From NCBI GenBank assembly GCA_014281115.1, contig JACONQ010000021.1, positions 496,001-560,000 on the forward strand: DNA of 64,000 bases. Reading direction: 5' to 3'. The notes under the pieces were generated by a model. The model made no database searches. It worked only from the letters and a program-made list of their open reading frames with translations, and was not told the origin of the DNA. Positions within the stretch are counted from its first letter, which is position 1; each line of letters begins with the position of its first letter. The translations under genes were made by a program, and so were the position numbers. The stretch is from Laburnicola sp. R22_1. Its lineage: Eukaryota > Ascomycota > Dothideomycetes > Pleosporales > Didymosphaeriaceae. Of the stretch, positions 10,590 to 22,356 are shown piece by piece.

Positions 10590-13005
10590 ATGGCTGGCCG
10601 TTTTGTGAGAGCGTCCAAGTACCGTACGTGTCGCGCGAGCTCTCGGCTGCTGACAGCTAACACGATATCAAGGTCACGTCTTCGGGCAGGGCGCGAAGAA
10701 GGTGCGCGCGCGAGACTGAGCCTTGCGCCGACCCAAGCTGAATACATCTCTGTAGGAACAAAGCTACGACAACCTGCGCATCTCCAAGAATGCCTGGGAC
10801 ACCAACCTGATCAAGGTCCGCTCCGCCCCAGTCGAGCCGTCGAGCACGCGCTTAGGTTACACAGGCCAATCCAGAGTATCTCTCGGTCAATTGGGAAGCC
10901 AGCGGCGGCGGCGCCTTTGCTGTCATCCCCCTCCACGAGAAGGGCCGCGTCCCCGAACAAATACCCCTCTTCCGCGGGCACACGGCTGCCGTCCTCGACA
11001 CCGACTGGTACGCGCGCTTGGAAAACATGAGAAGAACAGTGCTTATCGGATTGTAGGAGCCCGTTCAACGACTCGCTGATTGCTTCCGCCTCCGACGATG
11101 GCAAGGTGCGTTCGCGACGACGCCAACGACGCGAGGGCAACGAAGCTCATCGAATTATAGGTTTTTATCTGGAAAGTGCCCGAGGGCTTCTCCATCTACA
11201 CCGACGCCGACGAACCCGCCGATGTCTCGCCCACACTGAAGCTTGGCGGCCACTTGAGGTTTGTTTTCTTCCAGAGCCCATGGCGAGGCTGGACACTGAT
11301 ACCACAGCAGAAAAGTCGGACACGTCCTATTCAACCCCGCGGCCGAAAACGTCCTCGCTTCTGCCTCTGGCGACTACACGGTGAAGATATGGGACGTCGA
11401 AGCTGGCCAGCCGAAGCTCACCCTCAAGCACAAGGATATTGTGCAGTCGCTGTCGTGGAGCGCCGATGGCTCCCAACTCGTCACGACCAGCCGAGACAAG
11501 AAGCTTCGCGTGTGGGATGTGCGACAAGAGGCGCCCGCGATCGAGGTTGCGGGCCACCCTGGAGCCAAGAGCAGCCGTGCTGTGTGGCTAGGCGAGCACG
11601 ACCGCATCGCTACTACGGGCTTCTCTCGCATGAGTGACCGTCAGTTGGCTCTCTGGGACTCGCGCAACCCGGGAGAGCCCATCGGTGGCTTTACCGTCCT
11701 GGATAGCATTTCTGGTGTCTGCATGCCTTTCTGGGACGAGGGCACGCAGTGCTTGTACCTTGCTGGAAAGGGGTGAGTCGGCCCCAATCGCTTTACCTGG
11801 CCATTCTGACAATGATAGTGACGGAAACATTCGCTACTACGAATATGAAAACGACAAGTTTGAGTACCTCTCCGCATACACATCTCCCGAGCCACAACGC
11901 GGTATCGCTTTCCTACCGAAGCGCGGCATCAACCTCCATGAAAACGAGATTCTCCGCGGTTTCAAGACTGTCAACGATAGCTATGTCCAGCCTATTTCTT
12001 TCATAGTCCCTCGGCGGGCGGAAATGTTCCAGAGCGACATTTACCCTCCGACGACTGGCCTTAAGCCGGGCACCACTGCATCGGAGTGGTTTAGTGGAAA
12101 GACTGCGCTGCCGCCCAAGATTTCTCTCGAGTCCGTTTACGATGGCGAAGCTCCCGAAGAGATGCCCTCTGATTACAAGTCTCCTCATTCGGCTGAGCCC
12201 ATCCAGAATCCTCCACCTACGAGAACGACTACGGAGGCTCCCAAACCAGCAGAGGCCCCCGCTCCGGAGCCAGCTAGTCGCGGCCCCCCGCCCTCTATGA
12301 GCGATAACAAGGCATCGCTTGCTTCCCAAGCCTCCAAATTCGGCGACAACGACGAGGACGAGCAAGACGAAACCAGTAGTTTCGAGGAGGTGTCAAAACC
12401 GATCGAGCGACCCTCTGCCACCGCAGAACGCCAGGTACGTATTTTCCCTTTTCACGGCGCTAAGACATGAATCACTCGATTTGGATTACCTAACTTGGGT
12501 ATTCACTGCACAATGTCTCCTGATGATGTATATTCGAGTGGAGAACCGCCACTAACATTCATCACTTCAGGAGGAGAAGACGCGCGGTCCTTTGGTAAGC
12601 CAGGAACCCGAGCCACCCAAGCCTGCTCCTGCATCAACTGCTGCACCTGCCTCAGCTTCCGGGGCCGCACCTGCTGCATCCACCACAGCACCGGCACCGG
12701 CACCGGCTCCAGCTCCAGCTCCAGCTCCAGCACCAACACCAACACCAACAGCGGTACCGACCGCTTCGAGTGCTGCAGCTGGACTGAAAGATTACCTGGC
12801 CGATATCAAGAACTCGGTCCAGCAACAAGCGGATACGCTACAACGCCAGAACCAAATCATGTCCGACCAATCTGACCAGATTGCCCTCCTCGTACGCAAA
12901 ATAGGCCAGCTGGAGGCCAAGGTCGGATCACAGGGCGGGTCTGATCGCGAAAAGGACGAGCGCATCCGAGAGTTGGAATTGGAGCTGGAAGAAGCCAGAT
13001 CTTGA
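10590..13005 (+). CDS. crn1: Coronin, actin-binding WD40 protein
   Basis: Nine exons: 10590-10623, 10673-10701, 10756-10815, 10865-11007, 11057-11105, 11161-11258, 11311-11772, 11819-12434 and 12571-13005, all phases agreeing, 641 residues. The N-terminus RFVRASKYRHVFGQ and the block SYDNLRISKNAWDTNLI are the coronin signature, followed by WD40 repeats (DTDWSPFNDSLIASASDDG, VKIWDVE, LRVWDVRQE) and the coronin extension with PKRGINLHENEI. A variable linker has a (PA)n tract encoded at 12690-12750, and the last 60 residues (LKDYLADIK to LELELEEA) form a heptad coiled coil for oligomerisation. Coronin bundles F-actin and works with Arp2/3 at cortical patches and hyphal tips. Small 5' exons of 29-60 nt are typical of fungal coronins. 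The length fits the family. Confidence 0.95.
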
Positions 13006-14117
13006 TCCCCCAGAGTTGGAACATGGAAGCGTAGCGAGAGTAGATCCAGAGGGAGAAATAACCGTCTGGCCGTGCTAGAGCTGATTGTCTAAAGGAGAGT
13101 TTTGGATGACAGTGTTTGCGTATCAAAGTCAATTTCCTCGAAATTCGGGGGTAGCCGTCTGTTTGTAAAGCGCGTGCCAGGCGCGTCTCGATTGCCGATA
13201 TCCCTCCCCCTCTTCCAGGCCCTGGTGGCGATGTTGAATATGTTGGTTTTGTCTGATGGTCTGTCTGTTTGAGCATTTGGAGCGCCCTTGAACTGTTTGA
13301 ACTCTGTGGCATGTATCAATCGATCCATCAACTGCATTGTCGGATGACCCAGGTCCTATCGTTTAGGCTGACGTGGGTGGAGCCTGTTAATGGGAAATCT
13401 TAGCGCATGGACGGGTAAGAGTAGCATTGGCCCCCACGGTGTTTGCGAATTGCGCTAGGCTGGGCTGGGCAGGGGTGAGCCAAAGATAGCCCTCGCTTGC
13501 ACTAGTGTAAAGGCACCTTAACCAAGCGCTCATCGCAATTTCTGTGGCACTGAAGCTGCTCCCTGCTGGAGACGATCTCCCGCAGATTCTGTGAAGATCG
13601 TCTTGTCTCCCTGATGTTGGTCGCAAGAGGCTTTCGTCTCCAATATTTGTCTATCTCGCGACTTGGAAGGAACCGTTCGTGCGACTCTTCTTGGGAGGCG
13701 GCATTTAGGAGTGTAAGATTGCTCCCCTTAAATTAGCGACGGGTCGGGTAGGCCGTCATGGCTTGGTTCAGGATGAGCCAGTGCGCCGGGTCTAGATGCG
13801 TCGAACCGTCCTTGTAGGAATCCAGACTATCGATACGGACGTAGGCAACATCGTCCTCCCGTATAAAGCTCGGCCGGCTCGCGACCTCGCTTCCGTCTCT
13901 TCTCTTCATCCCACCTCGGTTTGCTTCTTCACGTCGTCTCTCTTGACAGACAGTCCCTCGTTTAACGTATCGTATCTACTTAATACTTTAATACTACACA
14001 CAAACACAGCACTTGCTGTATCCAGTCTTTTACCCTACAACCAAACCCATCTATCTTCTCAACCAAGCCAAGAAACCAACCCTTTAAAACCACACATCTA
14101 TCCATCTCTCGAAAAAG
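13006..14117. other. Intergenic region, no gene seen
   Basis: 1.1 kb downstream of coronin and upstream of the GPI-protein gene. A pyrimidine-rich stretch (about 13880-14110) just before the next ATG looks like a fungal core promoter. No supportable gene. Confidence 0.45.
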
Positions 14118-14723
14118 ATGAAGACCACAACCTTCACCCTCCTCTCCGCTCTCGCCGCCACGGCCGCCCTCGCAAAAACCAACCTCGAAGGCTGCACTTC
14201 CTCCGAGACGGTCGCCTTCGGCGGCGCCTCCATGATCTACTGGGACCCGACCAACGGCGAGATCTGCTCGTTCCTCGACTGCGGCGGCGGCCGCGCGCCG
14301 CCCAAGACGACGGTTCCGGGCTGTGGTAATTACGCGGGCACGGCGACGTATACGCCTGATTTCATGCCTGGATGGGGGAGCGCGACTGCGACGGAGAGCG
14401 CCGCGCCGGCGGAGGAGACGGAGAAGGTGGGGGAGAGCGGTACGGAGTCGGGGTATGAGGTTAGTGTGCCGGCGTCGGAGACGGCTACGGGGGCGAGCAC
14501 GCTGGTTACGAGTAAGGCTGTGCTGCCTAGTACTGGGACGGCGGTTGGGACGGGTGGTCAGGGGACGGTGTCGATGACGGGTGGGGCGAATAATGTTACG
14601 GGGAGTGCGACGTTGTCTGGTACGAGTACGGGGGCGCCGGCGGAGGCGACGGGTGCGGCGGCGAGGTTTGGGGCTAGTGTTGTTGGTGTTGTTGTTGGGG
14701 TGTTTGGGTTGGCTTTGTTGTAG
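14118..14723 (+). CDS. Secreted GPI-anchored surface protein
   Basis: Single exon, 201 residues. A signal peptide (MKTTTFTLLSALAATAALA) is followed by a compact cysteine-containing domain with CTSSETV, YWDPTNGEICSFLDCGGGRAPPK and VPGCGNY. Then comes a long Ser/Thr/Gly/Ala-rich region suited to O-glycosylation and a hydrophobic C-terminus (ARFGASVVGVVVGVFGLALL) without a polar tail, as in GPI precursors. The ICxxLDCGGGRAPPK segment is familiar from fungal proteins that databases often label siderophore biosynthesis enzymes; I know of no biochemical proof for that label and treat the function as unknown. Probably at the plasma membrane or cell wall. The second half is strongly GC-rich with third-position G bias, as in its right neighbour. 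Confidence 0.82.
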   Translation: MKTTTFTLLSALAATAALAKTNLEGCTSSETVAFGGASMIYWDPTNGEICSFLDCGGGRAPPKTTVPGCGNYAGTATYTPDFMPGWGSATATESAAPAEETEKVGESGTESGYEVSVPASETATGASTLVTSKAVLPSTGTAVGTGGQGTVSMTGGANNVTGSATLSGTSTGAPAEATGAAARFGASVVGVVVGVFGLALL

Positions 14724-14833
14724 GGAGGTTGAGTGTGTTGGGAGGAGTCGTTGATGGATGGATGGATGGATAATGCCCAAAAGAACAGACAGATCGGATA
14801 GACGAGGCGCAAAATTTCGAAAACATTCAATAC

Positions 14834-15490
14834 TCAACATCCGCCTCCTCCATCTCCGCCTCCTCCACCACCGCCATCGCCCCCTCCTCCGCCGCCCCCA
14901 CCCCCAGCATACCCCCCAGCCGCACCCCTCCCCCTCCTGTTTACCCTCTTTGCCGCAACATCAAACCTCCCCACCCCCACCCTCCTCGCCCTCGCAAACC
15001 TCACCCCACTAATACACACCTCAAGCGCACAAACAAGCGCACAAACCCCCCCCATAACCCACACCCCACGCGCCATCCTATCCCCAACCCCAACATACCC
15101 CCGCAAACCAAGTTGATAACACCACCCGCCGGGGTTAACATGACACCTCACCTGCAGCACCACGACCGCTATCCAGCCTACGCACATGGTCGCTGAGGAG
15201 ATGATAGAGTACAGCATGGGGAGGGGGTGGTGGTAGTAGAGGTAGGTGTTTAGAAGGGAGAGGGCTAGAGTGAGGGGGCCGGGGAGGTAGTATAGCGTGA
15301 GGAGGCTGGTGGGGGGGTAGGTCTGGGGGAGGTCGGAGGCGTAGGTAGTTGAAAGAATTGTTAAGAGCGTAGAGGAAAGAGCTAGGAAGAATTGGAGGGG
15401 TAGTGGGGGGGTGAGGTTGGGGGTGGGGTTGCGGCTGGATGGTTGGTGGGTGTGCATTGTTGGGGTGTTGTGGTTGGCTGTTGTTGGCAT
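14834..15490 (-). CDS. Small four-helix membrane protein with polyglycine tail
   Basis: I choose the ATG at 15490 (MPTTANHN), giving 218 residues; an upstream ATG at 15724 would add 78 low-complexity His/Pro residues and is less likely. Four hydrophobic segments are visible: LQFFLALSSTLLTIL, SLLTLYYLPGPLTLALSLL, LYSIISSATMCVGWIAVVVL and GVWVMGGVCALVCALEVCI. This resembles fungal MARVEL-like or otherwise uncharacterised tetraspan proteins, but I find no diagnostic motif. The C-terminus is basic and ends in long glycine runs broken by Asp, then Cys. It is convergent with the GPI-protein gene, with only about 110 bp between stops. Function unknown. Confidence 0.55.
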   Translation of the reverse strand: MPTTANHNTPTMHTHQPSSRNPTPNLTPPLPLQFFLALSSTLLTILSTTYASDLPQTYPPTSLLTLYYLPGPLTLALSLLNTYLYYHHPLPMLYSIISSATMCVGWIAVVVLQVRCHVNPGGWCYQLGLRGYVGVGDRMARGVWVMGGVCALVCALEVCISGVRFARARRVGVGRFDVAAKRVNRRGRGAAGGYAGGGGGGGGGDGGGGGGGDGGGGC

Positions 15491-15961
15491 TTGTGGCGGG
15501 GGTGTGTGGGAGATAGGTGGGAAGATGTGTTTGTGTTTGGGATGTGGATGGAGTGGTGGTCTTGAGAGTGTGGTGGGTGGGTGAGCGAGGCGGTGCAAGG
15601 TAGGAATACGAGGCTTTAGCGTTGTTGCATGGTAGGGGTAAGCGGCGCGAGGGATGCATGTCACACCTGCATGGCACATGTCACGCGCTGTAAGGGGATA
15701 TGGATCTATTGTATGAGTGATCATGGACTAAGACTAGCTACTGCCGGGGAAGGATATATGGGTGCCAAGACCCATGTGACCACGTGACACGCGCTTCTCG
15801 AATGCGAAATCCTAACGACACCGGTAGGTAGCGTAGTAGTGTACGCGAGTAAGAAGTGGTTCTCTCACAAGAGCAATAACACAATTCGAAACAAAACAGG
15901 TATGTCAGATACAGACGTTGCTCGTCCCATCGACCAGCATCCATCTACAAATTCCTAACAT
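15491..15961. other. Intergenic region, no gene seen
   Basis: Upstream of the membrane-protein gene and downstream of the hydrolase relic. No supportable feature. Confidence 0.4.
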
Positions 15962-16450
15962 TCAAATCTCCCCCGCAGCACGCTTTACCCCGCCCGCCGC
16001 CAACCATTCCGGATGGCTAATCATCAGACAGTGCCCACCATCGCACTCTTCTTCAACATCGAAAGCGGTGGGTTGCTGCTCCCTCGCTGACTTGGTCATG
16101 CAATCAACCAGCTCAGGCGTGACTGTAGTCCTATCCGCTTTGCTGATAAGGTAGGTGCAGGGAATATGCTTCCAGGCTGCATATATAGTAGCCCTTCCGT
16201 AAACCCGAACACTTTAGTGCGTAAATTTTGAAATCTACGTGTCGCCCTCTTTATTAGAGATGTTATTGTAGAAGATGAGTTTCGCGTCTATCGGGCTTAC
16301 ATCTACTGTCATTTTCTGATTGCCATGGCATTAGCACCTTGATTTCCATCTAGCGGAAGGGTTTAGACCTTTGGATTGAACTTCATCCACTCAAAAAATT
16401 GAGCACCACCAGCCGTGGGCTGAAACCCCCCCAGCATAGCAAAAGACATA
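15962..16450 (-). pseudogene. Alpha/beta-hydrolase relic (C-terminal part)
   Basis: On the minus strand the region 16200-15962 is open and reads as the end of an AB_hydrolase_6-type esterase: AAWKHIPCTYLISKADRTT, then EEECDGGHCLMISHPEW (the catalytic histidine loop, normally xxxGHxPxLSxP) and a TGA stop at 15962-15964. Further upstream, pieces in other frames continue the family pattern: MLGGFQPTAGGAQFFEWM near 16437 and VDVSPIDAKLIFYNN near 16300. Stops and frameshifts separate these pieces and no N-terminal half with a GxSxG elbow is present. I read this as a decayed gene. Its family includes small esterases and lyase-like hydrolases; the substrate is unknown. Confidence 0.6.
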
Positions 16451-16844
16451 ATGAAAATCAGCCTCACCAAATCGCCTTTAGATAAAATTCAAGGATATAT
16501 TCCTAGCTGCATTTATCTGGTGTTCTCACAATGTTAGTAAAGGGAGTGCCACAATAATTATATGTACCGAAATCTCCATAGTGACCTACTAACGTCAACT
16601 TGTTCCAATAATAGGCGAAAGGTTGACAGATGGTAAAGGCGGGGATGACGGTCGCTAGCAAGCAATCCTGCTACACATGCACACCGAATGTTTTCAGCTG
16701 ATGAATATCATTCAAGCCCATTGAAGTACAACCATGGTGATATGCGACTTAAATCTGTCAAATCAAACAGCTTACACGGGAACTAAACCGACGTGCTCGA
16801 CGGACGCGACGACAGAAAAGATCCTACATTACTCGTTTCTACGT
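16451..16844. other. Intergenic region, no gene seen
   Basis: Somewhat AT-richer than its surroundings; may hold the lost 5' half of the hydrolase relic. I see no feature. Confidence 0.35.
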
Positions 16845-19006
16845 TCACGATCCCGCACCGGCAAGTCCACCAAGGTACCTCCCTGCCACCGCCGCCGCAA
16901 TAGACCAAGGAATACTCGCGCCAAACGTGACAGCAGCCGCAGTCCCGACTAGAATATCTCCCGCGCACCCCTGCAGCGTATCCAGCGCATTCGCCAGACA
17001 AATCTTCGCCGTGTCTACGATCTGTTCGCCGCTCTCCAATAGGTCCTTGTTCACCACCGCAAGCAGTACCAAAATGTCTCCGCATCCCAAGCTGCAGAAG
17101 CCGTTGTCCGTGTAGCATTTCGGATGTGACGCAAAAGCCTTGGATGAGATGGAACTGCACGTCTCATCGCAGGATTGGATGAGCGGAGAGAGGAACCGTT
17201 GGAGACAGGACATGGTGCCCCAGACAAAGTTCCTCCCCTGCGAAGTGAAGAAGTTCAAATTGCGACTAAAAGCCAAACAGTTCTTCTGCCCGTAGCGAAT
17301 CGGATATCCAGAGGCGCCGCACTTGAGCTCTTTCTCCGCGCAGCTGGCGTAGAAGTCGCAGCTTTGAGGTGGCGGGTTCTTGCACGACTCCTGGCACGCG
17401 GGTCTCTCGGGACAGGCCTCGCAGCTGTCGCATTTGTCGCACTTGTTCTCGCCGACTTTTTCGACGACGAGCGAGGATTGGTATAGCGCGTCTGCTACGT
17501 TGGAGACGCCGATGTCGAACATGACCGCGTTGGTGTTGGCTGGGACGTCGAGGGTGAGAGTGAAGAGGTCGGTCGCTCCGCTGGCGTCGAATGCACCGAG
17601 ACCGAGTGCGTTCATGCTATTTGTGACGGTGACGTATGTGCCTGTGTCGGAGCGGATCGTGACGGAGAAGTAGTCGTTGAACTGGGTTCTATGCATCATG
17701 AGTGACGACGATAACGGGAAGGGTAAAGAACATGATCTTACCCAAAAAATCCACCAGGCACCTCAGATGTAATAAACCGGTACTTGATGTACACCTGCTT
17801 TGTGCCCTCGCTCGCGGGGAAGCTGTTGGTGGCACTTTGGAGTGTGAACTGGTTATTCGTGCTCACAACGAGTGTGGTATCGCGCTTGATTTTCAAGGAC
17901 TGCTGAAGTTGCCCTCCGGTCCACCCAGCCGTTCCGTTCTCGACGTCAAAACTGGCGCCTGGCTTTGGTGTGATAAAAGGAAGGAGCTTGAGCGTGACTT
18001 GCACTGTAGTTGGTGCAAGGCCATTCACTGCAATCGAGTTGTCGTCCTTTCGGGCGACGAGGCCGATGGTGGTACCTGGAAGGTTTTGAATAGTGCATTT
18101 TCCAGACGCATCAGTCGTGCAGCTGCCTGTCAAGCCTGGATATACAGTGGCATTGGCCTCAACATGGACACCTGCGGCAGGCGTGTCATCTGGGTTGAGA
18201 ATCAAGATTGGCATATTCACGCTCCCGAAGTGCAGTTCCCATGATTTGATTATGGGACCGCCGTTCGTATCAAGAGCAAAGACAGAGATAAGAACGTAGT
18301 CTTCCGATATGCCGGGGAAGGAGATGGTGTCTTCTGTCACCGTCAAATCCGGGATGGCTTGGAAATTTGCAAAGGCGGTTGTTGCGTTGACTTGAAATTT
18401 GGCGCAGCTGGTGAGTTTGATCGAGAAGGGTGTGTCCTTTGCATTGTATGCAAACTCGCTCACACCTTCCAGCTCAATGCCTGGGGTGCAAGGCGGCGGT
18501 GTGGGGATTGTGGTGTTCATGGAGACGGAGACTGTCGAAGATGCGCCCGTCCCGGTCGGGTAGATAGATGTCGTTGCATTAGGCTTTCCATAAACCGGAA
18601 GGCTATGGTAGCCTCCGCTTGACATAGGGTAGGAGTCCTTTGTCTCGCTGGCGTGGTGGTCGTAGGAGCTTGAGATATGTGGATATTCTACCGTGCTGCT
18701 CCGATTGAAGCACGATTCTTGATCCACAGCGACTGGGTGAGGATTATGCAAGGAAGCATAGGAGTAGTCAGCTCCATACGCAGTGACGCTCGGTTTGTAT
18801 CCGTAGCCACCCCCGCTTGACACACTGGGCTGGCCCGAAGAGCCTTCCTTGGTTGCATACCCGACGGGGGCATACACTGTCGTCGTATACGTGACAATAA
18901 CTGGATTGGCGGCGCCGCAATAATCTTTCTGTACGAGATTGTCCGCGAGGCATGAGAAAGATAGACAAGAAAGAGTGACTAGAGTCAAGAACGAACGAGG
19001 AGCCAT
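16845..19006 (-). CDS. Large secreted protein with Ig/choice-of-anchor-like region and Cys-rich C-terminus
   Basis: Two exons (17742-19006 and 16845-17688; intron 17689-17741, TATAG-type end), 702 residues. The start MAPRSFLTLVTLSCLSFSCLA is a signal peptide. The next 180 residues are Ser/Tyr/Gly-rich and poorly conserved in look. The middle (about 185-400) is beta-rich, with a VHVEANATVYPG...CTTDASGKCTI block like a carboxypeptidase-regulatory/Ig fold. At 420-540 a segment with GGFFGTQFNDYFSVTIRS resembles the repeated extracellular domain seen in proteins with choice-of-anchor names. Then CDKCDSCEACPERPACQESC begins a cysteine-rich region of about 130 residues, ending in a hydrophobic, Gly/Ala-rich tail (about 20-30 residues) that could be a membrane or GPI signal. 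Probably a cell-surface protein; function unknown. The upstream ATG at 19243 is not preferred because it lacks a signal sequence. Confidence 0.75.
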
Positions 19007-19817
19007 GGTAGCGGCTTTGGCACTAACGCGCAGAAACGAACGACTCAATGGGAGAGGCGAGTAGTGTAGGAGATCAACCCACAAACTTGATGCGATGAAG
19101 ATGTTAAATATCACAGCCGAGGTGTTCAGCCTCAGGGGTATCCAGCTGACAAGTCCAAGCGAGTACGAGTCGTATTTTTTCGTATCCATCACAGCAACGG
19201 CGCGATTTGATTGGCTCGCTGCAAACCGATGCAAGTCTGGCATTTCTGCAACAAGGCTGTAGAACAGGTCCAGTAGGCGCTAAAACGTTGGTTGAGGTGT
19301 ATTGTGGCGTGGCCTATTGCATCGCTGTGGAAATTGCTGCGAGGGCTGGCCGCTGAGTGGTGTTCAGAAGGTAATGAGGTGGCTTGGTTCCGTACTACCT
19401 GGCCCCCTTGCAGTCATAGCCTCTACAGAGCTGCTTGGTCTGCCTCTAGGAAGGAGGTTGTTCATACTGCATTTGTGTTGTCGATGTAGCAGTGTCGTTA
19501 CCTAGGTACCGTTGTACGGAGGGGTATCGACGCCTGGACCAGAAACCGTCAGCACTACCTTAGGTACCGATCGCGTGCCAAGGGCCTTTCCGCTTACAGA
19601 GCAACCCAGCCTAACAAAGGAATCTCCATGATCCTAAGCAACGAAATCCATATAAGATACCTCTTTCATCCGGTGCCATCCGGCGAATTTGCGACTGTGC
19701 CGCTCGGAAGCTATGCTGCCGCTTGGAGGCTTATGTGACAAACCTATAAAGACCTCGTTTGTAAGCCGCCACCATTGATCGCCCACCACATCGCGAGATT
19801 CTCATCTTGTCGTGAAT
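19007..19817. promoter_or_regulatory. Divergent promoter region
   Basis: Separates two genes transcribed outward. It contains two near-copies of CTWAGGTACCG at about 19500 and 19560, about 60 bp apart. No supportable gene. Confidence 0.4.
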
Positions 19818-20881
19818 ATGGCCGGAACTGTGCTCATAACAGGCGCAAACGGCTCGCTCGGCCTCGGAGCTGTCGAATACCTGCTGTCTCACTACTCGAC
19901 GTATACGGCGTTGCTCACCGTGCGAAACGCATTGCCCACCGACCCCAACACAGCAAAACTCCACGCCATTATCGAAAAATACCCAAACGCCAACGTGCAT
20001 CTCGAGACTCTCGACCTCGTCTCCCTCTCCGCCGTTGCTGCCTTCAGCCAAAAGGTCCAGACGCGTATCAAGGAAGGAACATGGTCGAAAATCACCGCCA
20101 TCATCTGCAATGCATTTACCTGGTCGCTTAATACCGGCGTACAGGTTTCCAAAGATGGATACGAGCTAGGTATGGCGGTGAACACGATTGCGCATTTCAG
20201 CATTGTGCTCAGGCTGCTTGGTGTTATGGAGAAGCAGGGGCGCATCGTGTTCTTGTCAAGTGATTCGCATTGGGCTGGCAAAGCGGGCTTCGAGAAATAT
20301 CCGCCTGTGATACCGGATGACCTTGATAAGCTTGTGAAGTGTGAGAAAGACGCGCCGGGGGAAGAGGCCGGGAGGGGTTTTCTGCGGTATGGGTTGAGCA
20401 AGTTGGTGGGTGTTATGTTGATGTACGAACTTAATCGTCGACTTCAAAAGGTAAGAGCTCTCCGTTCCTATACTCACTTGTGGTGTGTGCACAACACTAC
20501 TAAATTCGCATAGGATGCAAACCTCTCCAGCTCTCCAGCATCCGCGCTCTAGCCGTCGACCCCGGCGGTCTACTCGACTCGCGCGCCTTCTCTCAGTCTG
20601 ATGTACCTTTTCTGTGGAAAGTCATAGTTGGGACTGCGAATTTCCTGCAACCAGTCGTGAAGCAGTTGAATCGGAAGATGACTAGCAGCACGGCTGCGGC
20701 GCGGGATGTTGTGGACGTAGCGATCGCGGAAGAGTTCGCGGGAAATGAAGGGCATTTTGTGATGAGGATACAGGAAGATAGCTCGCCGGAGAGTCATGAT
20801 GAAGAGATGCAGAAGAGGCTATGGGAGAAGGGGGTGGAGTGGAGTGGCATCGGCCGGGGGAATACAGTGATGGAGCTTTGA
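19818..20881 (+). CDS. Short-chain dehydrogenase/reductase
   Basis: Two exons (19818-20450 and 20531-20881), 327 residues. I chose the second possible acceptor (CTCTCCAG at 20530) because it restores the conserved LSSIRALAVDPGG stretch; the nearer CATAG would run into a stop. The Rossmann motif TGANGSLGLG is at residues 8-17, IVFLSSDSHW carries the catalytic serine and RYGLSKLVG the YxxxK pair. This is the WW-oxidoreductase/retinol-dehydrogenase-like branch common in fungi; NAD(P)H-dependent, substrate unknown. A second SDR of similar type lies at 45195. Confidence 0.85.
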
Positions 20882-21353
20882 TGCGGGGTTGTTCAGTCTA
20901 TCGTCGATTTATGGAGACAAGGCTTCTGGGAGCCCAAGGATTAAAGTCTCTGTGGATTAATAGGCTGGCCATCTGCAAGCAATGTAGAGCATTACGAGAT
21001 TGTCTACAAGTGCTGCTGGGATGCCAGCATAAGGTGCCTATATAGTGTAGGTTTCGATCATACATTTGCGTCCTATTTTCCAACCACGTTCCCCATCAAT
21101 TTCTATGGCATTTTCGCGATTTGAAAATACAGCCAATCAAACACATTGTATTTTCTTTAATCAACCAATCTTTCCCGGCGGCTGGAATTCATATCCCACG
21201 TTCCGCCTGATGATTCCGAGCCGAGGAACCTCGGCCCGCATCACGTAGCTGACATGAAGATTATCATCATCGTGCCATCCCCTCGCATCCCATGGACTCT
21301 TTAGGCAATCGTTCCCAGACGCTGTTTTGAATACCATATCGCAACCATTCATA
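20882..21353. other. Intergenic region, no gene seen
   Basis: Between the SDR and the Pex11C-type gene. Nothing recognised. Confidence 0.4.
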
Positions 21354-22356
21354 ATGCCAGACGACGTCTCGAAACCCGGTGCTCCGTCACCGCACGCCGC
21401 AGATAAGGCCTCGGATGGCGTAACTTCAAAGAGCGTGTCGCTCCCGCATAGTGCCGTCTCCGCAGTAAAGCAAGCCGACCGTCTAATACTGCGATTGAAC
21501 AAGTGAGTCTTCTTGCGGCTGTATAATGATGCGGGGTGCGGTGGAATGAATCGGGACTAATGGATTGTTTCATAGCCTAATAGCCACGCCCGGCGGTCTC
21601 TCGGCCTTCCTCTCCACGTCGACCTACGTGCTCTACATCCTCGCCTACCTCCAACCCAAAACGCCCTCCCTATCGACTCTTTACGATCACCTCCTCGCCC
21701 TCCTCAAACGCTCCCCTACAAAATCGTCCACAAAAGTCCTCGCTTCAGTCCCCTCGACGCGCGTCCCGCCCTTCCTCGCGCTCGCACAGCTCCTCTCAGA
21801 ATGCAGGACAACACTGCGCCTCCTAGGCACACTGCCGCTCTACGCGTGGCTCCGCGCGCTTCTCGCTGGCCCGAAACCCGGCGCTGATCCTGTTCTCCAT
21901 CGCATCGCGCTGTTACAAGCAAGCAGCTACTTCACCTACCAGGTCCTCGAGAACATATGCGTCCTCGCCGACGCCAGCATCGTCCCATCGACTTTCATCG
22001 CGCGCCTCAACCGCGGCGTGCCCACTACGGAACGCCTGTACACGCTGGCGTACCGCTTCTGGTTTGCTGGCGTGGCTTGCGATTTCGTGCGGCTGGCGCG
22101 CGAGGCGCAGCTTTTGAATAATAAGCGGGCGGTTAGGGGAGACGAGGAGAAGTTGGATGCGAAGGAGGAAGATGAGAGGGCGGATCGTAGATGGTGGATG
22201 GATTTGGCGATTGCGAGTGCGTGGTTTCCCATGGCGCTGCATTATAGTAGTGCGACGGGGGGTGTGCCGGGGTGGAACGTTGGGTGGATGGGGTTGTGTG
22301 GGTTGGTTGCTGGTGGGGAGAGGATGAGGGGCATGTGGAGGGCTACCGCGCAATGA
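21354..22356 (+). CDS. pex11C: Pex11C-type peroxin
   Basis: Two exons (21354-21502 and 21576-22356), 309 residues. The N-terminus is polar, then the sequence follows the fungal Pex11C pattern: VKQADRLILRLNNLIATPGGLSAFLSTSTY, hydrophobic helices ending in LRLLGTLPLYAWLRAL, YFTYQVLENICVLAD and RLYTLAYRFWFAGVACDFVRL, and a C-terminal membrane stretch after RRWWMDLAIASAWFPMALHYS. Pex11-family proteins insert amphipathic helices into the peroxisome membrane and drive its elongation and division. Its length fits. A second peroxin (Pex26 type) lies at 26782. Confidence 0.82.

Noticed and set aside
13980..14840. Long minus-strand frame across the GPI-protein gene
   Set aside because: Arg/Pro/Thr-rich antisense shadow of a GC3-biased gene; no family features.
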